Source: CAZJCK01 sp964544635 (GTDB lineage Bacteria > Zixibacteria > MSB-5A5 > GN15 > FEB-12). From it: a DNA stretch of 50,561 nt. The position numbers and the translations under genes are program-made. The stretch is from positions 1 to 50,561 of the forward strand of contig CAZJCK010000018.1 of NCBI GenBank assembly GCA_964544635.1, in the 5' to 3' direction. The notes beneath the pieces were generated by a model, which searched no databases, was not told the origin of the DNA, and saw nothing but the letters and a program-made list of their open reading frames with translations. Positions 1-8,705 of the stretch are shown here, in pieces. The stretch's first letter is position 1. Every line of letters starts with the position of its first letter.

Positions 1-1045
1 TGAACTTCGACGTGGTCTGACCGTCGCTGATAAACTCTTCGGTCAAAATCAACCAGTCGGAGGTAGCGCCGAAGCGAACATCCATCCAGCTAAATACGTC
101 GGCATCGAGACCTATCTTCCAGTACGGCAGATTCAGGAGGCCTTCCTTATCTTCGGCCGTCACAGCTCCGCCGCCGGCGCCCGGGCCCGGCTCGAATTCT
201 TCCTTCCACGAGCCAAACTGGATACCGACGTCGATAACCGCCAGGACATTGGTGGCCGGCACGTAGTTGAGACCGATACCGAGATCAACGGCCATCATGG
301 TGTAGGTTTCGGTGAAGTCGAGGTCGGCCGGGTCACCGTTGCTGGAGACATTGTCCTTGATACCGTGCTTCGAGTACATGAACGCGGCGTGGGGCACCCA
401 GGTGTGGGTTGGGCTGCCGACGTAGAAGTAACGACCGGCGACCGCGATATCCATGTAGCCGTCAGACTCAGTTTCATCAGCGCCGTCGGCATCCTTGTCA
501 GTCCAGGAACCCAGACCAAACCACAGGGCGACATCCCACTGACCGCCCGGTTCGGTCAGACCGAAACGGAAGTCGTAGAAACCAAAGCCCTCTTCGGCCT
601 GGTTGCCGGTCACGTCGGCCTTCTGGGAGCTACGGATGTAGTCGAAGTTGAAGCCGAACTTGTAACCACCGAGCATGCGACCGTAGAGCAGGTTCATGCG
701 GCGGTTTGACGGCAGGGGGTCGTCGAACGGAACGAGGTTGCCGCCAGAGAGGTTATTCGGCTGAACCGCGGAGCCGGTCGAGAAGAAGGTACCCAGCACC
801 CACGGGTTGTCCTTGTTAAACTGCCAGGTGATACCGAACTTGTCAAGATCCTGGCCGGAGAACTGGCCGAACTCACCGATGGCGAGGTTCGGGTATTCAT
901 AGATACGGCCCGGGAACAGACTCATATTGGCGTCGTCGATGAGAATCATGTTGTTCTCACCCATGGTGAGGACCCGGGTTTCGGTGGCGAAGATGCTCGA
1001 AGCCATGAGCATCAGAGCCAGTGTGCAAATTACCAGTTTCTTCAT
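1..1045 (-). CDS. Outer-membrane beta-barrel (porin-like) protein, 3' end outside window
   Basis: The frame runs from ATG at 1045 to the window edge (348 codons, no stop). The N-terminus (MKKLVICTLALMLMASSIFA) is a clean Sec signal peptide ending in an Ala-x-Ala-like site, and an AAGGA ribosome site lies about 10 bases upstream. The mature part shows alternating aromatic/hydrophobic strands separated by Asp/Gly/Asn-rich turns (for example YKFGFNFDYIRSS and YMDIAVAGRYFYVGS), as expected for a transmembrane beta-barrel; one loop is acidic (DKDADGADETESDG) and another is a Gly/Pro/Ala run. I recognise no specific family. Porin-like is an inference from composition and signal peptide. It is separated from mazG by a long leader and appears to be its own transcript. 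Confidence 0.75.
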   Translation of the reverse strand, partial: MKKLVICTLALMLMASSIFATETRVLTMGENNMILIDDANMSLFPGRIYEYPNLAIGEFGQFSGQDLDKFGITWQFNKDNPWVLGTFFSTGSAVQPNNLSGGNLVPFDDPLPSNRRMNLLYGRMLGGYKFGFNFDYIRSSQKADVTGNQAEEGFGFYDFRFGLTEPGGQWDVALWFGLGSWTDKDADGADETESDGYMDIAVAGRYFYVGSPTHTWVPHAAFMYSKHGIKDNVSSNGDPADLDFTETYTMMAVDLGIGLNYVPATNVLAVIDVGIQFGSWKEEFEPGPGAGGGAVTAEDKEGLLNLPYWKIGLDADVFSWMDVRFGATSDWLILTEEFISDGQTTSKF

Positions 1046-1454
1046 ATCTCAAAATCCTTATCAGTTACCGGGCCGTTATGACCCGGCGGGGAGTTGCTAT
1101 TTTCATATTAGGATTGGTTCTTGACGCGGGCTTGCGCCATGACGGTGAAAAACGTCGGCCATCCAGCCATTTGTCTCTCACCCAAGTCACACCATACGCC
1201 ACCTCCATGTGCTTCAGGTTCCTCGGTTACGTTCCATCAACTCCCGATGGAGTATTTTATCTCAAGTAGCTATGTACCTTAAACGGCGCCTATTTTATCA
1301 CCGGCGGCCGATAAAAACAACAAAAATCTGGTCCATTTCGATAATTTTCTTCGCCACAATCGCTTGCCGGACAAAGGCATACGAAATGTCAAAAACCCGC
1401 CGACAGGTTTATTGCCGACATCTTTTCAACATCAATGCGCTTGACCGCCAGCAC
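1046..1454. other. Intergenic leader between mazG and the barrel-protein gene
   Basis: No gene is supported here. On the minus strand the nonamer GATAAAATA occurs twice (plus-strand 1253-1261 and 1291-1299); each could supply a -10 (TAAAAT), one of them with a TTGTTT 17 bp upstream, but the -35 matches are weak. That would give the barrel-protein mRNA a leader of about 200 bases, holding a small stem CCGGG/CCCGG (1068-1072 with 1082-1086) just ahead of the ribosome site. A short terminator for mazG lies at 1391-1409. No riboswitch family was recognised. Confidence 0.4.
1391..1409 (-). terminator. Likely rho-independent terminator of mazG
   Basis: Read on the minus strand this is AACCTG-tcgg-CGGGTT followed by TTT: a six-pair stem with one G-U pair, a four-base loop and a T-run of five counting the stem end. 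It lies 45 bases past the mazG stop. The stem is short, so termination may be weak. Confidence 0.45.
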
Positions 1455-2255
1455 TTACTTCACCTGTTGCCAGATCGCCTCAAGCTGCTCAAGGCTGTAA
1501 TCGTCGAACGACCCACCGTCGACTCTCACCCGGCTTTCGAGCCGATCAAAGCGCGTTCGGAACTTGTCCAGCGCCCGTTTGAGCGCCAGCTCGGGGTCGA
1601 TATCGAGTTTGCGGGCAAGCGAAGCGGCGGCGAACAACATGTCGCCTATTTCATCAGACAGCCGCTCCTTGTCGCCGTTTGCAAGCTCGGCTTTAATCTC
1701 TTCGATCTCCTCCACCAGTTTGTCGATCACCCGATCAGGTTTATCCCAGTCGAACCCGACTCCTCCTGCCTTCTCGCCGATGCGAAACGCCATCGTCAGG
1801 GCCGGCATCGAGCGCGGCAGGCCCGACAGTACCGACTTCTTCTCGCCGCTCTCCACTTTCACTTTCTCCCACTGATCGCGCACTTCATCCGGTTTCAGGT
1901 CGCGGCTCTCCTCGAAGATATGGGGATGGCGGCGAATCAGTTTGTCGCTGATGGCGTTGATCGAATCGTCGACCGTAAAGCGCCCGTCCTCAGCGGCGAT
2001 CTGGGCGTGGAAGACCACCTGGCACATCAGGTCACCCAGTTCCTCCTTGAGGTCGTCACCGTGGGCGTCTGCCCCCTCCTCGATGCTGTCATGCACCTCG
2101 TAGGCCTCTTCGATCAGGTACGGCAGCAGCGATTCGTGGGTCTGCTTGCGGTCCCAGGCACAGCCGCGATCGGAGCGGAGAATCTGCATGATGGTTACGA
2201 GCCGCTCGAACGGGCTCAGATCGGGGTTTTCCACGCGGGCTTTGAGATCATTCAT
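1455..2255 (-). CDS. mazG: MazG nucleoside triphosphate pyrophosphohydrolase
   Basis: 266 residues, the usual length for full two-domain MazG. The enzyme hydrolyses NTPs and dNTPs to the monophosphate and pyrophosphate, a housecleaning role. The first domain carries the family signature around residues 27-80: LRSDRGCAWDRKQTHESL, then the metal-binding acidic pairs in LIEEAYE (E49, E50, E53) and EELGD (E71, E72, D75). The second domain repeats the fold with VEEIEEIKAEL and SDEIGDMLFA. The usual Cys-Pro-Trp-Asp is Cys-Ala-Trp-Asp here. It is divergent from valS across 129 bp and ends in its own short terminator, so it is probably monocistronic. Confidence 0.93.
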   Translation of the reverse strand: MNDLKARVENPDLSPFERLVTIMQILRSDRGCAWDRKQTHESLLPYLIEEAYEVHDSIEEGADAHGDDLKEELGDLMCQVVFHAQIAAEDGRFTVDDSINAISDKLIRRHPHIFEESRDLKPDEVRDQWEKVKVESGEKKSVLSGLPRSMPALTMAFRIGEKAGGVGFDWDKPDRVIDKLVEEIEEIKAELANGDKERLSDEIGDMLFAAASLARKLDIDPELALKRALDKFRTRFDRLESRVRVDGGSFDDYSLEQLEAIWQQVK

Positions 2256-2282
2256 GGCGCTGAAGGGGTACCGGTAGTTATC

Positions 2283-2311
2283 TTGACAAACAACCGTACC
2301 TCACCTATACT
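2283..2311 (+). promoter_or_regulatory. Near-consensus sigma-70 promoter of valS
   Basis: TTGACA at 2283-2288, a 17-bp spacer and TATACT at 2306-2311. Transcription would start near 2318, leaving a leader of about 67 bases before the valS ATG. The leader contains a perfect 6-bp stem, CCGTCT (2343-2348) with AGACGG (2354-2359), loop TCCAT. It is too short for a T-box. Confidence 0.85.
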
Positions 2312-2384
2312 TTTTGCCTTTACAAAGACAGGCTGCAACGATCCGTCTTCCATAGACGGGCGAATATAAAGATACATAGTCTAT

Positions 2385-5060
2385 ATGGGCAAGCAAAACG
2401 GCAGCACAGAGAAGAAATCGACCGCTTATCGTCCGGCCGAAGTCGAAGAGTCGACTTTCAAGCGGTGGGTCGACAACGGTTTTTTTGTCGGCAATCCGAA
2501 ATCGGACAAGAAGGCCTATACCGTGGTCATCCCGCCGCCAAACGTCACCGACGTGCTTCACCTGGGTCACGCCCTGAACAACACGATTCAGGATATCCTG
2601 GTCCGTCGCCACCGCATGATGGGCTTTGAAGCGGTCTGGATTCCGGGCGCCGATCATGCCGGTATCGCCACCCAGGTGGTGGTGGAAAAGCAGCTCCGCA
2701 AGGAGGGCACCACCCGGCGTGAAATGGGCCGGGAAAAATTCCTCGAGCGCACCCACCAGTGGGCCAACCGAAATAAGGAGTACATTCTCAACCAGCTCAA
2801 GCGGATGGGCTGCAGTTGCGACTGGTCGCGCACCCGCTTTACGATCGACGAAGGGCTGTCCAACGCCGTCTACGAAGTCTTCAAGCGAATGTACGAAAAG
2901 GGCTGGATCTATAAGGGCCACCGGATTGTCAACTGGGATCCGGCGACACAAACAACGCTCTCCGATGACGAGGTCGAGCACAAGACGATCCAGGGGCACC
3001 TCTGGTATATCAAGTACAAGCTGAAAGGCTCCGACGAATACCTGACTGTCGCCACCACCCGTCCGGAAACGATGCTGGGCGACACGGCCCTGGCAGTTTC
3101 GCCCAAGGACGGCCGGTTTCAGAAATATGTCGGCCGGACCGTCATCCTGCCGATCCTCGAGCGCGAGATACCGATTATCGCCGACGCCCATGTTGACCCG
3201 GAGTTCGGTACCGGTGTGGTCAAAGTGACACCGGCCCATGACCCCAACGACTTTGAGATCGGCAAGCGCCATGATCTTGAGGCAATTAACATCCTTAACA
3301 CCGACGGTTCGCTCAATGAGAATGCCGGCAAATTCAAGGGGCTGGATCGGTTCGAGGCGCGCAAAGACCTGATTGCGGAACTGACGAAGAAGGGGCATCT
3401 CGAGAAGATTGAAGACTACGAGTTGACCGTCGGCACCAGCTACCGTTCGCACGAAGTCATCGAGCCGTACCTCTCGGAACAATGGTTTGTAAAGATGAGC
3501 GAGCTTTCGCGTCCGGCGCTCGATGCCGTCAAGACCGGTAAGGTGCGATTCCACCCGGAATACTGGTCGAAGACCTACCTGCACTGGATGGAGAACATCC
3601 GCGACTGGTGTATCTCGCGGCAACTCTGGTGGGGGCACCGCATTCCGGTCTGGTACGCTGAAGACGGCACCATGTTCATTTCCGACGAACGTCCGACAGC
3701 GGAAGAATGCAAGGGATACGACCCCGACGCACTGGTGCAGGAAGATGACGTACTCGACACCTGGTTTTCATCCTGGCTGTGGCCGTTTTCAACCATGGGC
3801 TGGCCGGATGATACCGACGACCTGGCGAAGTTCTATCCGACGAAAGTATTGAGCACAGCCTCGGAGATCATCTTTTTGTGGGTAGCGCGGATGGTCATGG
3901 CCGGTTACGAATTCATGGGCGAAGCGCCGTTCTCGGATGTCTATATACATGGTACGGTGCGCGACGCCAATGGTGTGAAGATGTCGAAGTCGCTGGGCAA
4001 CGGCATCGATCCGGTAGAAATCATCGACAAGTACGGCGCCGACGCCCTTCGGCTGTCGCTGGTGCTGGCGACGCCCGACGGCCAGGACCCGTGGATCAGT
4101 AAGAATACCTTTGAGGGCGGCCGCAACTTCGTAAACAAACTGTACCAGGTGTCGCGCTTCGTGCAGATGCGCCTCGACGAACAGCCGGCAATTCTCGACG
4201 AGATTGACGACAGCGACCTGGTTATCTTCGACCGCTGGATCCTGTCGCGGCTGGAGCGCACCGTCCAGCAACTCGACCGCGCCTTTGAGGAGTATCGCCT
4301 GTCATCGGCCGCCAAGACGCTGTACAATTTCGTATGGAACGACTACTGCTCATGGTATATCGAACTGATCAAGCCGGATCAGCCGGGGGTGCCGATCCGC
4401 GCCGGCTCGATCAACGTCGCGACCTACGTGCTCGACAAGATTCTCAAGATGATGCACCCGTTCGTGCCGTTCGTTACCGAACAGATCTACCGCGAACTGA
4501 CGAACAGCGACGATGCCGATAATTCGACCATTACCTTCGGGCCATGGCCGACAACTACCGGGTCGCACATCGATGATGACTTGGAGTCGAGCCTGGAGCA
4601 GATCCAGTCGGTAGTGACGGCGGTGCGGTCGATTCGCTCGGAACTGAATGTGCCGCCGGGCAAACGTTCCGACTTGTATGTGAAAGTAAACGACGATGCC
4701 TTCGCGGAACTGTTGAGTGATCACATCCAGTACTTCCGCTCGCTGGCGCGGGTCGACGAACTGGTGGTAGGCGCCGATGTCAAGAAACCGCCGGTGTCGG
4801 CCTCGGCTGTAATTTCCGGGGCTGAGATCTATGTGCCGCTCGAAGGCTTGATCGATATTGAAGTCGAGAAAGCGCGACTGGAAAAAGACCTGAACAACCT
4901 GAAGGGGTTGCTTGAAAAAGTGTCGCGCAAACTGGCCAATGCCGACTTCCTGCAGAATGCGCCGAAGGAAGTGGTTGATCGCGAAAAGGCCAAGAAGGAT
5001 GACTACCAGGAACGGGTCGAGAAGATAAACAAGAATCTCGAACAGATCATGGGCTGGTAG
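2385..5060 (+). CDS. valS: Valine--tRNA ligase
   Basis: 891 residues, normal for bacterial ValRS. It charges tRNA-Val in the cytoplasm. The class I signatures are intact: PPPNVTDVLHLGHALN with HLGH at 59-62 and VKMSKS with KMSKS at 532-536. The long insert between them (about 170-380) is the CP1 editing domain, with TTRPETMLGDTALAV. The C-terminus (about 825-891) is the Lys/Glu/Leu-rich coiled-coil tRNA arm. The ATG at 2385 lacks a strong ribosome site but is the first ATG downstream of an excellent promoter and gives a normal N-terminus. A strong terminator follows at 5085-5112, so the gene is probably transcribed alone. Confidence 0.98.
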   Translation: MGKQNGSTEKKSTAYRPAEVEESTFKRWVDNGFFVGNPKSDKKAYTVVIPPPNVTDVLHLGHALNNTIQDILVRRHRMMGFEAVWIPGADHAGIATQVVVEKQLRKEGTTRREMGREKFLERTHQWANRNKEYILNQLKRMGCSCDWSRTRFTIDEGLSNAVYEVFKRMYEKGWIYKGHRIVNWDPATQTTLSDDEVEHKTIQGHLWYIKYKLKGSDEYLTVATTRPETMLGDTALAVSPKDGRFQKYVGRTVILPILEREIPIIADAHVDPEFGTGVVKVTPAHDPNDFEIGKRHDLEAINILNTDGSLNENAGKFKGLDRFEARKDLIAELTKKGHLEKIEDYELTVGTSYRSHEVIEPYLSEQWFVKMSELSRPALDAVKTGKVRFHPEYWSKTYLHWMENIRDWCISRQLWWGHRIPVWYAEDGTMFISDERPTAEECKGYDPDALVQEDDVLDTWFSSWLWPFSTMGWPDDTDDLAKFYPTKVLSTASEIIFLWVARMVMAGYEFMGEAPFSDVYIHGTVRDANGVKMSKSLGNGIDPVEIIDKYGADALRLSLVLATPDGQDPWISKNTFEGGRNFVNKLYQVSRFVQMRLDEQPAILDEIDDSDLVIFDRWILSRLERTVQQLDRAFEEYRLSSAAKTLYNFVWNDYCSWYIELIKPDQPGVPIRAGSINVATYVLDKILKMMHPFVPFVTEQIYRELTNSDDADNSTITFGPWPTTTGSHIDDDLESSLEQIQSVVTAVRSIRSELNVPPGKRSDLYVKVNDDAFAELLSDHIQYFRSLARVDELVVGADVKKPPVSASAVISGAEIYVPLEGLIDIEVEKARLEKDLNNLKGLLEKVSRKLANADFLQNAPKEVVDREKAKKDDYQERVEKINKNLEQIMGW

Positions 5061-5084
5061 TTCGATCTGATACGGTAAGCTGCA

Positions 5085-5112
5085 GGCGTCGGCGTCAAGC
5101 CGGCGCCTTTTT
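5085..5112 (+). terminator. Rho-independent terminator of valS
   Basis: GGCGTCGGC (5085-5093), loop GTCAA, GCCGGCGCC (5099-5107), then TTTTT. Nine pairs with one G-U pair. It begins 25 bases after the valS stop. Confidence 0.88.
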
Positions 5113-5150
5113 CATTGGCCCCGTTCGCAGCGCCTCTGTATGTTGGGGCC

Positions 5151-6347
5151 ATGTCCGAAGAGATTCCGTTTCTACACATAACCCTGCACTACCTGGCGCC
5201 GGTAGGGGCGATGATGCTGCTCGGCCTGCTCGGGGGCAAACTGTCCAAGCTGCTCGGCCTGCCCAAAGTGACCGGCTACCTGGTGACCGGAATCATCATC
5301 GGACCGTCAGCCCTGCACATCATCTCCGACGAAGTGGTCGCCAACCTCTCCCTGATCAACGATCTGGCCCTTGGCCTCATTATGTTCGCCATCGGCGGTG
5401 TCTTCGAGGTCCATCATCTCAAACAGGTGGGAAAGAAAGCGATCTGGCTGACAGTGGCTCAGACGACAGGGGCGGTAGTGTTTACATTTGCCGCTGTATA
5501 CATCGCCGGCATCGACCTCTTCCCGGCTCTCCTGCTTGGCACCATAGGCGTGGCAACGGCTCCGGCGGCGACCCTCCTGGTCGTGCGTGAATTCGACGCC
5601 CGCGGGGAGTTCACCGATACCCTGATCACGGTGGTGGCCATGTCGAATATCGTCGGCATACTGCTGTTCGAATGGGTCTTCACGATGGGAGACATAACGG
5701 AGGGAACCAATATCCTGTTCGCCCTGACCCAACCGTTCTACGAGATCGGCGGCTCCAGTTTGATCGGCTTTGCAGTCGGTTACTTGATTTCGAAATGGGA
5801 GCAGCATGTCGAGGACCAGGCGGAGCTGCTGATGATCATCGTGGGCGGCGTCATTCTCGTGACCGGCCTGGCGCAGACCCTCGATCTGCAACCGCTGTTC
5901 GCGACTGTCATCATGGGCGGCGTAACGACCAATCTCTCGCTGATGCATCGGCTGGTCTATGTTGAACTGCGCCAGATCGAACAGCCGTTATATATCGCGT
6001 TCTTCGTGCTGGCGGGGGCATCGCTCCACCTCGAACTGCTGCCGGCGCTGGGGATTGCCGGGCTGGCCTACCTGTTTGCCCGCGTTATCGGTAAGATGGT
6101 GGGAATTTTCCTGGTGAGCTGGTGGCAGGGATTCTCGAAGAACATTCGCAACTACCTTGGCCTGGGGATGGTGGTGCAAGCCGGCGTGGCCATCGGCCTG
6201 GTTGATATCGTCAATCGCTCCCGGCCGGATGTGGGGCAGGTCGTGACACCGATTGTTCTGGCGACTGTCTTGATCTATGAGTCGTTCGGTCCGCCGATAA
6301 TTAAGTTCATTCTGTTCCGAGCCAGGGAGGCCGCCCTTCCCGAATAA
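5151..6347 (+). CDS. Monovalent cation/proton antiporter, CPA2/KefB-like membrane domain
   Basis: 398 residues from the ATG at 5151, which has GGGG just upstream; a TTG at 5115 is an alternative but its ribosome site would lie inside the valS terminator. The protein is almost wholly membrane, with about 12 hydrophobic segments, and shows the family's opening LPKVTGYLVTGIIIGPSAL and the discontinuous-helix region around GTIGVATAPAATLLVVREFDARGEFTDTL. It lacks the cytoplasmic RCK/TrkA-N domain of KefB/KefC, so it is the bare transport core, exchanging Na+ or K+ for H+. Ion preference cannot be read from sequence. It ends 7 bp before a perfect hairpin shared with the converging gene. Confidence 0.85.
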   Translation: MSEEIPFLHITLHYLAPVGAMMLLGLLGGKLSKLLGLPKVTGYLVTGIIIGPSALHIISDEVVANLSLINDLALGLIMFAIGGVFEVHHLKQVGKKAIWLTVAQTTGAVVFTFAAVYIAGIDLFPALLLGTIGVATAPAATLLVVREFDARGEFTDTLITVVAMSNIVGILLFEWVFTMGDITEGTNILFALTQPFYEIGGSSLIGFAVGYLISKWEQHVEDQAELLMIIVGGVILVTGLAQTLDLQPLFATVIMGGVTTNLSLMHRLVYVELRQIEQPLYIAFFVLAGASLHLELLPALGIAGLAYLFARVIGKMVGIFLVSWWQGFSKNIRNYLGLGMVVQAGVAIGLVDIVNRSRPDVGQVVTPIVLATVLIYESFGPPIIKFILFRAREAALPE

Positions 6348-6390
6348 AAAAGAAGAAGACTATCCTGAGGGGGAAGTTAGGATAGTCTTC
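6345..6390 (-). terminator. Terminator between converging genes: perfect 12-bp inverted repeat
   Basis: GAAGACTATCCT (6355-6366), a 12-base loop, and AGGATAGTCTTC (6379-6390) form a perfect stem. On the minus strand it is followed by TTCTTTTTT, so it is a typical terminator for the gene ending at 6420. The same stem lies just past the antiporter stop but lacks a T-run in that direction. Confidence 0.85.
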
Positions 6391-6419
6391 AAGTGGAATG
6401 GGAGGTATTTATTGGGGGA

Positions 6420-6887
6420 CTAATTATCGCTGGGCAATGCTAACTCCTTGAGATACTCATCTAACGACCGCGCTCCGGCAGCGTCGGGATACGACGCCAT
6501 CTCAATCGTTACCGACGGTTCGGCACCCCCATCGGCTCGATCGGCGAGGGTACGCTTGACTACCTCGCCAACTCGTCGGGCCGCTACCTCGGCGCCCTGG
6601 CGCGACGTTTCCGGCAACAGTATGCCGATGCGATTGCCAACGACGGCGGCGACAATGTCAATTTCCCGCATATGGGGGCGAATTTCTTGTGCCAGTTCGG
6701 CTGACGAAGGGGCATCGGACGGCTCAATACCTTTCAGGGTGGAAAGATCAACCAGCAAGAGCGAGACGAAAATGCGATATCGCTCGGCTCGCTTCAACTC
6801 TCTGTTCATCTGATAAATGAACTGGCCGGCACCGTTTCCCTTGCGAGTTGTTTCTGTCATATCTCCAGTTTCTGATAGCTTGTACAT
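6420..6887 (-). CDS. Degenerate GGDEF-like domain protein
   Basis: 155 residues from the ATG at 6887, chosen because GGAG lies six bases upstream; an ATG at 6902 would add five residues without a ribosome site. Helix/strand pattern and motifs follow the GGDEF fold: FVSLLLVDLSTLKG, then EIRPHMREIDIVAAVVGNRIGILLPET, and a closing VTIEMASYPDAAGARSLDEYLKEL. In an active diguanylate cyclase the DIVAAVVGNRIGILLP stretch would carry GGDEF; here it reads VGNRI, so catalysis is very unlikely. It may be a c-di-GMP- or nucleotide-binding relic or a protein-interaction domain. A short N-terminal helix and no receiver or membrane segment are seen. It follows the NtrC-type regulator on the same strand after 281 bp, probably under its own promoter. 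Confidence 0.65.
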   Translation of the reverse strand: MYKLSETGDMTETTRKGNGAGQFIYQMNRELKRAERYRIFVSLLLVDLSTLKGIEPSDAPSSAELAQEIRPHMREIDIVAAVVGNRIGILLPETSRQGAEVAARRVGEVVKRTLADRADGGAEPSVTIEMASYPDAAGARSLDEYLKELALPSDN

Positions 6888-6908
6888 GGCAGACTCCACC
6901 ATTCAACT

Positions 6909-6937
6909 ACGTAAGGAGTAGCAAGTTCTATTCCTTC
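6909..6937 (-). promoter_or_regulatory. Possible sigma-54-type promoter of the GGDEF-like gene
   Basis: On the minus strand GG (6933-6934), ten bases, then GC within TTGCT (-12 element, 6920-6924). The -12 box is perfect. The -24 box (AGGAATA) keeps only GG and one A of TGGCACG. Predicted start of transcription near 6910, just ahead of the ribosome site at 6894-6897. Weak evidence on its own. Confidence 0.3.
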
Positions 6938-7060
6938 GACGTGGATTACTCAACACCAATTTTGCGCTGCCTTTGGCGTCGGCGAGTTAGTGTTTGATTA
7001 GCTGTAACTTTCTGGTAAACAACAGAATAGTAGTTTCTACCAATTCGCACGGCGGCAACG

Positions 7061-7073
7061 GGTAAAATTTACC
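7061..7073. promoter_or_regulatory. Perfect palindrome GGTAAA-A-TTTACC, possible operator
   Basis: A 13-bp dyad in the 281-bp gap upstream of the GGDEF-like gene, about 157 bp before its predicted start of transcription. Related half-sites (TGGTAAAC near 7012, CTACCAATT near 7047) lie close by. The rest of the gap is AT-richer than the neighbouring genes and holds no gene that I can support. Confidence 0.35.
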
Positions 7074-7168
7074 AATCTTCTCAAACAAGGTCAACTTGCA
7101 AGTAATTGCGCAAAAAACGCACAATGGGGACAGGCCTTGCTGCACCAGAACACACAGTGGAAGATTTT

Positions 7169-8602
7169 TCAGTCGGAGGCGTTGAGATTGTAATCTTTGA
7201 TCTTGTACAGCAGGGAGCGGTAGCTGATGTCCAAAAGCTCGGCTGCTTTGCGCCGATTCCAGTTGGTCTTGTTGAGGACCTCGCCAATCAACCGCTTCTC
7301 TTCGGCCGCCACAGTCTTGCCGATTCGAGCCTTCAGCGAGTAGCCGTCCTCAGGGTCCGGACCGGGGCGGTAGTGTACCGGCGCGCCGGTCGAATGCGGA
7401 TTCGCCGCCGCCCGTCCGGCGGTCGGCTGGACGACATTGGCGTTGGAGATCAGGTCGGTAATGATCGATTCATCGCCGCGCACCACTACCTGCTTGATCA
7501 TGTTCTCGAGCTGGCGGACGTTGCCGGGCCAGGCAAAGCTGAGCAACTGGTTGATGGCGTCGGCGGACAGTTGCGAAAAGTCTTTGTTGTACAACTTGTT
7601 GTACTTCTCAAGGAAATGACTGACCAGAAGCGGAACATCCTCCGGGCGCTCCCGCAGCGGCGGCAGGAACAGGATAATCTCGTTTAGACGATAAAACAGG
7701 TCGTCGCGGAACTCACCGTCGGCAATCGCCTGCTCCAGATTACGATTGGTGGCACAGATGATTCGGACATCGACATGGATATTCTGCATCCCGCCGATAC
7801 GAACGAATTCCTGCTGTTCCAGCACCTGCAGCAGCTTTGATTGCAACTCCAGCGGCATGTCGCCGATTTCGTCGAGGAACATCGTTCCCTTGTCGGCCAG
7901 CTCGAACCGTCCCTGCTTGTTCTTATGCGCGCCGGTGAAGGCGCCCTTTTCGTAACCAAACAGTTCGGCTTCCAGCAGGTCACGCGGAATGGCGGCGCAG
8001 TTGACCTTGATAAACGGCTTGTCCTTGCGACTAGACAATTGGTGCAACGAACGCGACACGATCTCCTTACCGGTGCCCGATTCGCCGCGGATCAGCACGG
8101 TCAGCTCGGAATCGGCCACTTGCTCGATGATGCCTCGCACCTTATTCATGGCGGCGGAATCGCCGATAAAGTTGGCGTAGGTGTCACGTTGCTTCAGTTC
8201 CGACTTCAGTTCCGTAACCTGCTGCCGGAGCTGGCTGCGCTCCAACACGCCGTTGATGTGGATTTCGACCTCCTGGACATCGAACGGCTTGTTGATGAAT
8301 TCGGCCGCACCCAGCTTGATCGAGTCGACCACATACTCGGTTTCGCCATGACCGGAGACCATGATGACTTCCGGACGGGAATCGGCCTTGTTGAGCTTCT
8401 CCAGAACCTCGAGTCCGCTCATTCCCGGCATTTTGATATCCAGCAGCACCAGATCCGGCTTTTCGGTGGATACCAGCTGGAGACCCTCAATACCGTCGCG
8501 GGCCGAGACAAACTCAAATTTGTCCGACAGCCCTTCGGAGAGGATCCAGGCTACTTTGGGGTCATCGTCGATGACCAGTACTTTGGTCTTATTCTTAGGC
8601 AT
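7169..8602 (-). CDS. NtrC-family sigma-54-dependent response regulator
   Basis: 477 residues from the ATG at 8602 (MPKNKTKVLVIDDDP); a TTG 13 codons upstream is possible but less likely. Receiver domain at 1-125 with acidic pair in VIDDDP, phospho-acceptor D55 (LVLLDIKMPG) and lysine in INKPF. AAA+ domain at about 145-380 with Walker A GESGTGKE (173-180), intact GAFTGA loop (220-225) that contacts sigma-54, and Walker B TMFLDEIGD. The C-terminal Fis-type helix-turn-helix is NRRKAAELLDISYRSLLYKIKDYNL-like. It should therefore activate sigma-54 promoters from upstream dyads when phosphorylated. Two histidine kinases lie directly upstream in the same direction. A 103-bp gap with a palindrome separates it from the hybrid kinase. 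Confidence 0.95.
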   Translation of the reverse strand: MPKNKTKVLVIDDDPKVAWILSEGLSDKFEFVSARDGIEGLQLVSTEKPDLVLLDIKMPGMSGLEVLEKLNKADSRPEVIMVSGHGETEYVVDSIKLGAAEFINKPFDVQEVEIHINGVLERSQLRQQVTELKSELKQRDTYANFIGDSAAMNKVRGIIEQVADSELTVLIRGESGTGKEIVSRSLHQLSSRKDKPFIKVNCAAIPRDLLEAELFGYEKGAFTGAHKNKQGRFELADKGTMFLDEIGDMPLELQSKLLQVLEQQEFVRIGGMQNIHVDVRIICATNRNLEQAIADGEFRDDLFYRLNEIILFLPPLRERPEDVPLLVSHFLEKYNKLYNKDFSQLSADAINQLLSFAWPGNVRQLENMIKQVVVRGDESIITDLISNANVVQPTAGRAAANPHSTGAPVHYRPGPDPEDGYSLKARIGKTVAAEEKRLIGEVLNKTNWNRRKAAELLDISYRSLLYKIKDYNLNASD

Positions 8603-8632
8603 AGCTGTTTCGATTCTGCTAAATGTATCGGC

Positions 8633-8644
8633 AGTTTGCAAACT
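8633..8644. promoter_or_regulatory. 12-bp palindrome AGTTTGCAAACT upstream of the NtrC-type gene
   Basis: Perfect dyad 31 bp upstream of the regulator's ATG, lying between a TTGATT (8646-8651) and a weak GATACA that could form a minus-strand promoter. It could be an autoregulatory operator. Chance occurrence cannot be excluded. Confidence 0.3.
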
Positions 8645-8705
8645 AAATCAAGGTGTCGATGTAACAATTTTGCCGATATCCGGCAATCGCCTGCATGGCG
8701 ACAAA

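Noticed and set aside
1065..1208. Minus-strand 47-codon open frame in the leader of the barrel-protein gene
   Set aside because: Weak ribosome site, odd composition and no recognisable feature; chance frames of this size are common at this GC content.
1209..2369. Long plus-strand open frame covering mazG
   Set aside because: It is antisense to a gene with clear family motifs in its own frame; high GC makes long shadow frames frequent here. The same applies to long antisense frames over ftsI, murF, ftsZ and lnt.
6420..6887. Active diguanylate cyclase
   Set aside because: The GGDEF active-site motif is absent.
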